From the NCBI GenBank assembly GCA_949825025.1, contig OX463778.1, forward strand, positions 682,001-746,000: a DNA stretch of 64,000 nt, given 5' to 3'. Position 1 is the first letter of the stretch. Each line of letters opens with the position of its first letter. A program made the position numbers and the translations under genes. Shown piece by piece: positions 1 to 10,552 of the stretch. Below the pieces are notes generated by a model. That model had not been told where the DNA came from and did not search any database. It worked only from the letters and a program-made list of their open reading frames with translations. The DNA is from Siphlonurus alternatus (lineage: Eukaryota; Arthropoda; Insecta; Ephemeroptera; Siphlonuridae).

Positions 1-32
1 GAAAATTTTCAGGGATGAGCAAGGGCGCTGTA

Positions 33-178
33 CAGTAAAACAAATCTAAGTTTACGCCTGACATGGCTAGACTATACGTCTAGACCGACTGGCGCCCCCT
101 ATCTTAGCCATGTTATGACTTCCAAGATGGCCGTCGCGCGTAATCAAATCCACACGTAAACTAAGATCTGTTATACTG
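33..178. mobile_element. Short palindromic MITE, TA-flanked (pogo/mariner-like)
   Basis: The left end reads CAGTAAAACAAATCTAAG and the right end, reverse-complemented, reads CAGTATAACAGATCTTAG. Both ends are bordered by TA (31-32 and 179-180). The middle is relatively GC-rich and contains a short palindrome near 73-87. The CAGT start with TA flanks fits Tc1/mariner/pogo MITEs. It has no coding capacity. Confidence 0.6.
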
Positions 179-180
179 TA

Positions 181-830
181 GTTTATCCTGAATGTATAAT
201 GTATATATCATACTCGGATCCTCGGTACTCATATGCATACTGTACACGTACGGCTACGCAAACGTTTTCAAATGTATTATGTATATTCAAAATGAATAAA
301 AAAAAAAATAAAATAAAAAAGCAGAGACGATTCTAGCAACTATAAACAAAATTCTAATTATTATCTAATCAATTCTAATTATTATCTAATCATTTACGTA
401 GGGCAGTACCCAAGGTCCCTCTACATACATATGTAGAGTAATCTTGGGCAGTACGTATGCTTCAAGTTGTAGGTTTTAATATGCATACTTTTAATTATGC
501 ATAATATGCATACTGTGTTATTTTTTTTACAAATGTTGGAAGGAAACAACTTTTTTTTAAATCTATTTTTCAGAAAGAAAAATGACCGAAACGTCGCGAA
601 AATACCCCTCAATGGATATCTTAATTCTTTTGATTTATATTTATTACGCGGTTGCTCCAAATATTAAGAGATTGCAAAGGATTACAAAGATAAATATTAC
701 AAACTTACGATTGTCTGCCATGGCGTTTTCTGCAGCGGCGTCTCAGGAATTTCGTTTGTCAATTTTTTTTTGTTTATGGAAATTTTAGGCGCGAATATTT
801 TTCAAGCGATGCAACGCGATGCGACGTGCC
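181..830. other. AT-rich stretch, nothing recognised
   Basis: No gene or clear repeat boundary is visible. Short ORFs here (for example 582-788) show no recognisable domain and AT-driven composition. A small palindrome around a doubled ctaatcaattctaattatt motif lies near 354-392. Confidence 0.5.
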
Positions 831-2496
831 GGTATCACGTCAAAACAACGAAAACAAAAATCACGAAAGCATGATCTTCAACGACTGCATGACTTTATCC
901 CGAAAACAATTACATCGAAAACAAATATAAACGAAATAATTTACCACGAAATTAAATTAACACGAAACAAAATAATAACGAGAACAAAAATAACGAAAAC
1001 AATTTGTACGAATTATAAGTAATTTGACCGAAATTAAAAAGGACGAAAGTAAATTAGAACGAAATTATTTTAATACGAATTCAAAAAGCACGAAAACAAT
1101 TTGACCGAAAGTTATTTGATCGAAAACATTTAAGACGAATACAAAAACCACGAAAACAATTTGACTGAAAAGTTATTTGAACGAAAACATTTAAGACGAA
1201 TAAAAAAATAACGAAAACAATTTGACCGAAAGTTATTTGAACGAAAACATTTAAGGTAGAGATAACGCTGAACAGCTGATCGACGTAATCCCCTTTGATT
1301 AACATGTAAACCTTAGCAAATTGACAAAAATTCTGAAATTTTTTTGAGAGGCAGACGATATTATAGTGCCTAAAAGTCATAGAAAAAGTTTCAAAAACAT
1401 TTAACGAGCCGATTTTTTTAAATTAATTTTTTAGTTTGGCTCTCCATGGGAAAGCCCTATGCTGAAAATTAAAAATATTAATTTAAAAAAATCGGCTCGT
1501 TAAATTGTTTTGAAATTTTTTCTATGGCTTTTAGGCACTAATATCTACCTCTCAAAAAAATTTCAGAATTTTTGTCAATTTGCTAAGGTTTACATGTAAA
1601 TCAAAGGGGATTACGTCGATCAGCTGTTCGGCGTTATCTCTACCTTAAGACGAATCAAAAAATAACGAAAGTTGACCGAAAGTTATTTGAACGAAAACAT
1701 TTAAGACGAATCAAAAAAGAACGAAAACAATTTGACCGACAGTTATTTGAACGAAAACATTTAAAACGAATGGGAAAATCACGAATACAATTTGAACGAA
1801 CGCTATAATATTGAACTGAAATAAAAAACACCGATGAAGAAAAATATTAATAAAAAATTATAACATTTTTAAACCAAAAAATTTTTTTACATTAAAACGA
1901 ATGCTATACAGACTGCATGAGCCAGAAATGGTGTTCCGAACCCATGCTAAAATTTGGGCAGGTTATAACTTTGAGGTAGAAATTTGAAATTTGGCATACG
2001 TAAAGCCAAGGGTTCCAGATTCTTTTGACATGTATATACGTGTTAAACAATTTTTAAAATTAATATTTCCTACCGTTTTAGGGGTTGATTCACGATTTGC
2101 ATTTCTTCCTTATGGGATTTCCATGTTAAATTAAGTTGATAAAAAAATTTTAGCCGATTTGCACCAAAATTAGTTTTTAAGGTCTTCAGAGCACTTTGAA
2201 TTTAATGGTGTAATTTAAAAAGTGGTGAAAACAATCCCTAATGAGATAATGACCCTTACTACATGAAAAAATGATGCTATCAAAATTTTGATTATGCCAT
2301 TGAAACGGACTTATTTTTTTACCCCATAGTTTGAATTTTTTTAATCCGAGCAAGTTAACGATTTAATTTTTAGGGGTGAGGAAACACCATTAAATACCTT
2401 ACCCCTAAATTACTTTCGTCGTTTTTGTTTTCGGTGTAATGCCTTTCGTATAAATTGTTTTCGTTCTTTTATTTTTCGTTCTTTTGACGTAGACTC
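831..2496. mobile_element. Foldback element F1, copy A (right arm deleted)
   Basis: The left arm (about 831-1810) is a tandem array of roughly 60-bp higher-order units, each made of four 15-bp subunits such as GACCGAAAGTTATTT and GAACGAAAACATTTA. The outer left end reads GGTATCACGTCAAAAC; the right end, reverse-complemented, reads GAGTCTACGTCAAAAG. A short inverted array remains at about 2405-2490. Compared with copy B, the second half of the inner palindrome and most of the right array have been deleted, with the junction near 2395. No protein is encoded. It belongs with F2-F5 by unit length and end motif. Confidence 0.75.
1251..1648. mobile_element. TTAA foldback MITE in F1 (copy A only)
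   Basis: A near-complete palindrome flanked by TTAA on both sides (1251-1254, 1645-1648). The ends read GGTAGAGATAACGC. The loop at about 1445-1460 contains the motif agggctttcccatgg-like sequence shared with the MITEs at 4476 and 12441. The orthologous spot in copy B is a single TTAA at 44518-44521 in otherwise identical sequence, which proves insertion with TTAA duplication. TTAA targets are known for piggyBac and Kolobok; which applies here is open. Confidence 0.88.
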
Positions 2497-2514
2497 ATTT
2501 TAGAATGAGCTAAT

Positions 2515-2608
2515 GAACGACATAGAGGAGAATATTTTAAAATATTTTCGGAGGAACAAATGAGAGTGGAAAATTTAACATTGGTGGCGTTACCTTACCC
2601 TTAAAATA
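2515..2608. mobile_element. Solo right end of a TTAA MITE
   Basis: The stretch ending in aacattggtggcgttacctt, then accc and TTAA, matches the right terminus of the palindromic MITEs at 22858-23198 and 46148-46510. The left half is missing. It is present in both copies (about 46600-46692 in B), so it predates the duplication. Confidence 0.6.
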
Positions 2609-2812
2609 ATGATTGTTTTTTAAGCTAAAATTTGAATCCATTATTCAGTACCATTACGGAGATTGAAATTTGCATTTGATAACATGCGTTTTTTATATCT
2701 CAATTTAAAAAATAATGGCACTGAATTTAGGTGTATTTTATTGCATGAGAATTTTTATTAATTTTTTCTCTATGCAATGCTGAAAAAATTGGAGTGATTT
2801 ACCATTTCCTAA

Positions 2813-2860
2813 GACCAGTGACAACAATCGATTGTTCGTGTTATCTTATACCCTTCATTG
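2813..2860. mobile_element. Solo right end of the ATCGAT-type TTAA MITE
   Basis: The sequence caatcgattgttcgtgttat followed by cttataccctt matches the right end of the full MITEs at 4476-4867 and 12441-12839, with one inserted base pair in the terminal motif. No left half is found. Present in copy B at about 46910-46945. Confidence 0.6.
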
Positions 2861-3309
2861 TCTATAATATATTTAATATATTTAATATACTAATATACAG
2901 TATACTTATGCTAAGATGGGATTCATAGGGTAACTTTCTTTTTTTTTTTCCTTTTTCTTTTCTTTTTTTTTTTTTTTTGTTTTGTTTTGTACACAGCATG
3001 TAATTTTGGTATATATACATTGTTACTACACAATTCGTACATACATGATTAAATATAATATAATAATGTATATATAATGTGAGGTTGTTCTCCTTTCTCC
3101 TCTGGGACGCCAACTTCTGCAACCACAACCAAGCAAGTTTTCAGTCAAGGGAGCACGCAAATCTTCACATCGTCGCGTCACCTCAGAATTATGTTTGACC
3201 ATTTAAAAAGCTGGTATAAATTTATCACATAAGACAAGCAATGAGTGTCAAACCTCAATAAAATTTTTCTTTCAGTTATCAAAACAACTGAGGGGACAAT
3301 ATGACTTTA

Positions 3310-3720
3310 ATATCAAGCCAGTCCCAAACTAAAAAGCTTTCTCTTGTTTACATGATGATATTTTACTTACACTTTAAAAAAAAAATAAACAGTGAACATC
3401 AGAGTCTTCTGCGCGCAATGTTTTTAACAAAACATTGTTTTTTTGTTAAAAACATTGCGCGCAGAAGACTTTGGTGAACATATATATAATAGTACTTAAT
3501 TCATTATTTTACAATTCAAAAATCAAGCCAGTCCCAAACTAAAAATCTTTCTCTTGTTTACATAATGATATTTTACTTACACTTTAAAAAAAAATAAACA
3601 GTGATCATATATATAATAATACTTAATTCATTATTTTACAATTCAAATCAAGCCAGTCCCAAACTAAAAATCTTTTTCTTGTTTAAATGATGATATTTTA
3701 CTTACACTTTAAAAAAAATT
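3310..3720 (+). repeat. 126-bp tandem repeat, three copies
   Basis: The motif atcaagccagtcccaaac starts near 3313, 3521 and 3647. Once the 82-bp hAT insertion with its duplication is removed, the spacing is 126 bp each time. In copy B the same three units lie at about 47398-47770. Copy A lacks about 260 bp that follows the last unit in B. Confidence 0.85.
3400..3473. mobile_element. 74-bp palindromic hAT MITE, copy A only
   Basis: The ends read CAGAGTCTTCTGCGCGC and, reverse-complemented from the right, CAAAGTCTTCTGCGCGC. It is flanked by an exact 8-bp duplication GTGAACAT (3392-3399, 3474-3481). Copy B has one GTGAACAT at 47479-47486 with nothing inserted. CA(G/A)AG termini with an 8-bp duplication are diagnostic of hAT elements. 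At 74 bp it is little more than two terminal repeats. Confidence 0.9.
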
Positions 3721-4007
3721 ATAAATATATTGCTAGTAGATGGACGATTTCCAAAGCTAGTTTTTAAATCTATTTTAAATTTAAAGTCTTCAAACTTGAG
3801 AGTAATTAAGGCAGAGAAAAAATTCAATGCATTTTTGTTAGAAGGTCCTTAATTTTATTATTTTCGTCCAAATAAAAATCTTGAAAATTCCGACTTCGAT
3901 TTTGTTTTAATATTTATTTTACTTATAGCGCTACAAACAATATTTGATCATTATAAACATTTTCATCTTCACTATGAGCTTCTGCTGACTTGTTTGAGTG
4001 AGGGACG

Positions 4008-4086
4008 ATGGAGCACCAAGCCCTGTGCGACCTGGAGCACCGAGCCCTGTGCGACCCCAACAGATGGCACCTTAGCTCGCTGGAGG
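4008..4086 (+). CDS. Possible short first coding exon (tentative), copy A
   Basis: This lies in a GC-rich island (about 3990-4310) that stands out from the AT-rich surroundings. An ATG in good context (gacgATGG) opens 26 codons rich in E, L, C and R. They contain a duplicated 24-bp unit (EHQALCDL then EHRALCDP) and run into a strong 5' splice-site consensus, G|GTAAGT, at 4087. Read through the donor, the frame stops within a few codons. No domain is recognised. It could equally be part of an uncharacterised repeat, and I found no downstream exon. The sequence is conserved in copy B. Confidence 0.2.
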
Positions 4087-4361
4087 GTAAGTGGGTGTGA
4101 CCGTTGGCCTGCAGCTGTCACCTCGGGACTCAAAGGTGCGCGGCGCTCTCCAGACAGCTTGGCCGCCAGCGAGACATACTGAGATCTGTAAAGAAAAATA
4201 TCCATGCAGTCGATTAAACAGAGACAGTTCTGAGACCACCGTCAAGACAAATCATCCCGCTGTGAGGTTAGGCAACTTGTTCTGCATCACAACAGAGGGG
4301 GTCACATAAATGGCAGGGGCTATGTATGTCGTTTTTTAACAAGTTTTTTTTATTTTTATTA

Positions 4362-4393
<32 letters not shown>

Positions 4394-4475
4394 ACATTGC
4401 CTAGCTTAACCCTAGCATTACCAAGGTGGTAGGGCCCGGCCAGAGGGGAGGTTGATATTTTACGACCCGTAAATT

Positions 4476-4867
4476 TTAAGGGTAAGATAACACGAACAAT
4501 CGATTGTTGTAGTCCCATTTGATTAACATGTAAACCTTAGCAACCTCATAATGATTCTGGATTTTTTTTAGAGACAGTTGTTGGCACCAAAAAAATATGG
4601 AAAAAATTTCAAGACAATCGGACGATCCAATTTTTTTAAATGAATTTTTTTAAATTTTCAGTATAGGGCTTTCCCATGAACACCCAAACTAAGAAATTAA
4701 TTTTAAAAAATTGGATCGTCCGATTGTTTTGAAATTTTTTCCATATTTTTTTGGTGCCAAGAACTGTCTCTCAAAAAAAAATCAGAATCATTATGAGGTT
4801 GCTAAGGTTTACATGTTAATCAAATGGGACTACCAACAATCGATTGTTCGTGTTATCTTACCCTTAA
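4476..4867. mobile_element. TTAA foldback MITE (ATCGAT type), copy A
   Basis: A full-length palindrome between TTAA at 4476-4479 and 4864-4867. The ends read GGGTAAGATAACACGAAC followed by AATCGATTGTTG. The arms fold over a short loop with agggctttcccatg near 4663-4677. The ORF at 4711-4908 is only the translated right arm. It is present at the same place in copy B (48722-49113), so it is older than the duplication. Confidence 0.9.
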
Positions 4868-5630
4868 AAACAGGAAAAAGGTGTAAAACATTGCAACAAA
4901 ACTTCTGAAAAAATTTGTAATCCATGGTTCGCCACCTAGCAATGTAATTTCGCAAAATAATAATAATAATAATAATTGAAATAAAAAATAGTGATAATTG
5001 TTTATTTTTTTTAACATGTGATTAAATAGCGGGTCGTTTCGACCCCCCCCCCCCTTCCTTGGTAAAGCGTGACAAAAAAAAAGTATCTTTTGGTAATGTT
5101 ATGGTTAAAGGCGTAAGTTAAATTCAAGAATAAGTAAAATAACGCCCAAATTATTTTGTCTTATTTTGTACTATTTATTGTATTAAAATTTAACTACAAT
5201 TACACAGTATTCGGTAAAGAAAAATTAGCTGATTGAACAAAAAGCGTTCATGTTATACAGTATATTAACATTATTTGATTATAATATATATATAATATTA
5301 AGAAGTTTAATTATTCCTTGAATTTATTAATATACTTTTGAATGATCATGATATTCACAATATTTCTAATTTCTAATATCTTTATTACAAATGAGTAATT
5401 ATGTAGTAATTTTCACAGAAAGAAATTAGACATGCCAAAGTTCGTGCTCATGTATTCTATAATACATGAGTTTTAATAGTTTAGAAAACAGGGTGTATAG
5501 CACACCAGGACAAGTAAATTCCCTGACTTTTCCATTCATGAGTGTTTAAAAAATTACAGGGAGACTAAGTACTCATCGACATACCGAATAGTACAGGATT
5601 TTTAGGCATTTTTCCTATGTAGACCCCGGC
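4868..5630. other. AT-rich spacer with a possible transposon end
   Basis: Mostly low-complexity AT-rich sequence with a C-run at 5041-5053 and an (aat)n run near 4958-4975. At 5489 there is CAGGGTGTATAGC, which resembles a hAT-type terminus. Its best partner, GCTATACACCTTG, is near 20202-20214, too far away to pair with confidence. No gene seen. Confidence 0.4.
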
Positions 5631-5639
5631 AAAATTCGG

Positions 5640-8600
5640 ACCCGGCTGAATTTTAGCTCAAAGTTAGCCTCTAGCATGTAGATGAAAATATCAAAATTCC
5701 TCCTCTGGAAAACGCTTGCTTCAGACGGAAAATTGGAAAATGTAAGCGAAAAGATGTCTCGGGAGAAAAATAATGCTGGCCGTACTGTACAACGCAGCTC
5801 TACGGTTTTTTCGATTAAGTATAATTCTCAAATATATACTTTATTCAGAAAAAAATAAAATTAGCATTTTTAATCTTTTGAAGCTGCATAAATGGGGTGC
5901 AATTAAAAACTGCACTTTAAAAAATTAACTTTTACTGCATTTTCCACTATACTTATACTTATGATACGGTTTTGTGTTATTACAAAAATGAAGTGCATTG
6001 GTATGATAACTTTAATGTGTTTTGTTTAAAGTCACTATCTGCACTTGTGAATGAGATAATCGCAATAATGCACGATTTCTTTAAATGCTTTTTCACAACT
6101 AAATTTTTAAATTTTCTTCTAATGTAGTTTTATTTGTTTAAAAACTTCAGATATTATGCTGCCAGGTATCATTGTCAATTATTGCTACCATATTTAAAAT
6201 TCGGATAATTATTTCCATTGTTATGACAGAATGTAGACTCAACAATAGCTACTATTATAATTTAAAAAATTGCAAAACCCCTATTTAAATATTATCACAT
6301 GAAATTCTAAGACAGATAATGTAACCAAGATATAATAAAAAAATTGAAAAACACGATTGCCATTGTTGCAATAACTTAATACAGCATTTATTTATGCAGT
6401 AGTAATGACAATGGTTTTTCATAGTATTTCATACTCAGGAACTCTGCATGCTATGTTAAACTGATGTTATGATGAACATGTAGCTACCTGATCATTCTTA
6501 TCAATGTACCAATTTCATATAAAAATTAAATTATATCAATAAAGCTAATAACCAGTAGTGAAAGTAGTTACAATTTTTTACCAGTGCGTTTCAGATAGTG
6601 GCCTGAAGGGCTCGAACCCCCGCCGGAGGCGCGATTTTTTGGGAAAAAGGGGCGTGGCTTAATTTTTTTCATTGAAAAGTTGCACTGAAATTTTGATTTA
6701 TAATATTTTCTTTTTTTTTTTTAACAAGGATGCACCCCTAAGAGATTTTTCAACTAGAGTGAGGGGTTAAGTTTTTTTAAGATTTTTTTTTTTCTAAAAA
6801 TATTTTAAAATGCCCTCTATCTAGGAATTAAAAACAAAAATTCCCAAAGTTGGTGTTTTGGAGGCTTAATTTTTTAACATGCAAATTTATGACACAGAAA
6901 GCAGCATTTTACTGTTTACTCACACTTCATCTGAACTATGGAACCAATTAAAAAATATCTAACAATAAGTAATCTATATATGATGAATTTCTTTAATAGA
7001 TTTTCGATTTACAAATAAAACATTTTTTACTGAGTCATTTTTCTGGAAAAAATATTGGAAATCCTTATGAGAATTAACCCACAAATTAAGTAAAATTAAA
7101 TACTTTTTCAGACTTTTTAACCGCGAAAAAAAAATATAGTGTCACACGTTAAAGTGATGAAAAAAATATTCAAAAATATTTCCTGTGCTGCCTAATGAAA
7201 ATTTAAATATAAATTTTTATATAAAAAAAATCACAAACAAGCACTTTGTTGTTCGTTGTCTATGCATGTCTGGCAGCAGCGTTAATACTGTAAAAATATT
7301 TTAATTAACTGTTTCACAATTTAGAATGTTTTATTTTTTTTAATAAATGTTACATTTTTTTAAATAAATAAATTATTGTTTTAAATGTCTCGAAAATTAG
7401 TATAAACGAAATATTCCAAAAAGATGAAAGGTTACAATTTTAAAAAAGTTCTAACGATTTTACCACTTCCATGATCATGTAATAAAACATCATGATCACT
7501 TCATATAAAAATTGAAGAAAAAATAGTAAACAATAAACCTACAGATATTTAAAAAAAAACTTTTAAAAATATTTCTTTGATTTAAAAAATCTAAAAAAAA
7601 ATAATATAATAAATAAATCTGCTCGCCATAAAAAGTGCATTTATAATAAAATATTATAATTAACTTTTTAAACATATAGTCCTTTAATTTATAATAATGT
7701 TTGACTGCAGCACTTATTTACTATTTATTTACAATGCAACAATTTCATACCTCAAATTATTAATTAGTTTTTATTTTTTACGTAATGAAAAATAAATATA
7801 TGTGAATAGATAGAGTAGATTTCAATTATTTTTTCAGAACAAATTTTAAAAGAAAGTGCCATGCAAGTTAAATTTTCGTGAGAGAGAAAAAAAAATACAA
7901 TAACTATCATGCATTGAGCATGATTATAATGTTATCTGTTCACACTTGCAAATATTATTTTTTTCGTTAAAAATTGTTGATTTTTTTGGTAAATTTCGAT
8001 CAGTGTCTTACCAGTGCGCCGCACTGGCGTCAAATGTCTTACCAGTGCGGCGCACTGGTGCGCACCGGCTTACTTTCACCACTGCTAATAACATATAAAT
8101 TATCTCAGCTTTTAAACATTAATAATTATATATAAATGAAATTTTCATAAATAATTGAATTGAAGATTAATTATGGGTTGTTGTAATATTATTCTTTTAA
8201 ATTTGAAATGTTTTATTGATAAGAATGATCAGGTAGCTACATGTTCATCATACCATAGTTCAACATAGCATGCAGGCTTCCTGAGTATGAAATAATATGA
8301 AAAACCATTGTCATTACTACTGCATAAATAAATTTATGCTGTATTAAGTTATTGCAACAATGGCAATCGTGTTTTTCAATTTTTTTTATTAAATCTTGGT
8401 TACATTATCTGTCTTGGAATTTCATGTAATAATTTTTCATGCAGAAAAAGGGTGTTGCAATTTTTTATAATAGTAGCCATTGTTGAGTCTACATTCTGTC
8501 GTAACAATGGAAATAATTATCCGAATTTTAAATATGGTAGCATTAATTGACAATAATACCTGGCAGCATAATGTCTGAAGACTCTGAAGTTTTTAAACAA

Positions 8601-9110
8601 ATAAAACAACATTAGAAGAAAATTTAAAAATTTAGTTGTGAAAAAGCATGTAAAAAAATCGTGCATTATTGCGATTGTCTCATTCACAAGTGCAGATAGT
8701 GACTTTAAACAAAACACATTAAAGTTATCATACCAATGTACTTCATTTTTGTAACAACACAAAACCGTATCATAAGTATAAGTAGTGGAAAATGCAGTAA
8801 AAGTGCATTTTATAAAGTGCAGTTTTTAATTGCACCCCATTTATGCAGCTTCAAAAGATTAAAAATGCTAATTTTATTTTTTTTCTGAATAAAGTATATA
8901 TTTGAGAATTATACTTAGTCGAAAAAACCGTAGAGCTGCGTTGTACAGTACGGCCAGCATTATTTTTCCCCCGAGACACTTTTTCGCTTACATTTTCCAA
9001 TTTTCCATTTTCCAATTTTCCGTCTGAAGCAAGCGTTTTCCAGAGGAGGAATTTTGATATTTTCATCTACATGCTAGAGGCTAACTTTGAGCCAAAATGC
9101 AGCCAGGTCC
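5640..9110. mobile_element. Long palindrome (two arms of about 0.9-1 kb) split by a hAT element
   Basis: The left arm (about 5640-6550) is the reverse complement of the right arm (about 8090-9108). Matching anchors are agttagcctctagcatg at 5663 and catgctagaggctaact at 9068. The short ORFs at 8517-8762 and 8851-9066 are mirror images of sequence in the left arm. In copy B the palindrome is continuous at 49865-51805. The arms differ at scattered bases and small indels. No transposase is present and no target duplication was identified. Confidence 0.85.
6553..8084. mobile_element. Non-autonomous hAT element, 1.53 kb, copy A only
   Basis: The ends read CAGTAGTGAAAGTA and, reverse-complemented from the right, CAGTGGTGAAAGTA. 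The flanking 8-bp duplication is exact, CTAATAAC (6545-6552, 8085-8092). Copy B has one CTAATAAC at 50782-50789. Subterminal motifs accagtgcg and gcgcactgg repeat at the right end (about 8010-8070), typical of transposase-binding repeats in hAT ends. The interior is AT-rich and has no open frame for a transposase, so it depends on a helper elsewhere. It sits in the loop of the long palindrome. Confidence 0.95.
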
Positions 9111-10126
9111 ATTTTTTCCTGTACTAGAAGCTGTTCAGCATCAGAGACATAATTTTTTTCTCGTCCTTTAGAGTTTATGAAAGTTAAATATGAAATCAAC
9201 ATTTGGGAAAAATGGAGGGAGAGGGGATAAAAAAAGGGTTTGTGAGTCAAGGGTCAGATTGGAGGGGGGGGGGGAGAGGTGAAGCGCAGTCAGGGATTAC
9301 AGACAAGGGGCGCCAACACTACAACGGGGGGTCTGGATTGTAGGAAAACTCGGTGCAAGAAAACTCGGTGCAGGAAATCTCGGTGCAGTTTCAACAAGCT
9401 AGTAAAACTCGGTGCACGGTAAACTCGGAGCATCGCATATATTGTATATCAATTAGAATAATGAAATGAAATGAAATGAAATAATCTTTATTTAGCTTTC
9501 GCTATTCAGTACAAATATAGTTTATATAATATTGTTTTATAGTCCAGTCAATAAAGGTTTTGACCTAAAATAAATTGGGAAGCAAGATTTTTTTTTTGGA
9601 ATCGGTAGAACTCGATGCCCTGAGTAACATATCCAAACCCCCCTGGAATCCCCCTGGAGCTATCGCCGCCATCTTGATGGAAAGACGCGCCGATAATACC
9701 TTTGGTTTTAATTTTTTTACTTATTTTCTAATGAACCTAGGTAAAAAATTCAAACTGTATAATAAACCTGAGATGTTAGGGCAAATTATAAAATAACAAA
9801 GTTTAATTAATTTCTTAATTAAGTATGTTTAATTACACTAATTAAAATTTTCAATCATGAAAAAAAAAGTTAATAGGCAAAATTTTCCACTTTCTAACGT
9901 CGTTACTTAGAAAAGTTTCAAACAAAAGTTGTTACAAATATATTCCAAATTAATAAAATATAAGTTTTTTAGTTGTAGCACACATAGTTTAGGAGATATG
10001 ATTTTTCTGCCGAACCGCGCGCCGGCCTCAAGATCAACGTTGAAAGGTTACCATGCAGCTACGACCCGTATTCTCATTGCTGTGGTTGAGGATACGACGC
10101 GTGCATTTGTTCTGTATAACACATAG

Positions 10127-10262
10127 CATAGGTGCGGATCTAGGGGAAGGGCCGCCCCGCCCCCCCCCCCACAGAAATTTTGGATTTAACATGGGCAATA
10201 TAGGCATTTCCCCTACTCCAAATGTTTTTTTCTATATTGGCTTTATGAAGAGGGCACCCCCC
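10127..10262. repeat. Conserved GC-rich module inside the long TIR
   Basis: Sequence starting aggtgcggatctaggg, then a C-run and ttggatttaacatgggc, occurs in both arms (inverted at about 15050-15183). A diverged version lies outside the element at 44100-44235, so this module exists independently and was probably an older repeat captured in the arms. Confidence 0.6.
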
Positions 10263-10437
10263 GATTTTTTTTTTCTTTATCCGTGCCTGACATTAACCTT
10301 CACCATTAAAATTGTTTAATGGTCTAATTTAATAATAATGAAATAAAATTTGTAAATATGACTCGTAATGCGTATGCATTATAACATAAGTTTATTAATC
10401 ATAATGCCGTGATAAATGAATGATTCAAAATTTTATC

Positions 10438-10552
10438 ATATATTATATATTATATAATTATATATACATTTATATTATATTATATTATATTATATTATAT
10501 TATATTATATTATATTATATTATATTATATTATATTATATTATATTATATAC
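10438..10552 (+). repeat. (TATTA)n microsatellite
   Basis: About 20 pentamer units of tatta occupy 10445-10550, directly bordering foldback element F3. Confidence 0.95.

Noticed and set aside
9305..9440. CRISPR-like array of aaaactcggtgca units
   Set aside because: Units are contiguous without unique spacers, occur inverted at the other end of the element, and the DNA is eukaryotic.
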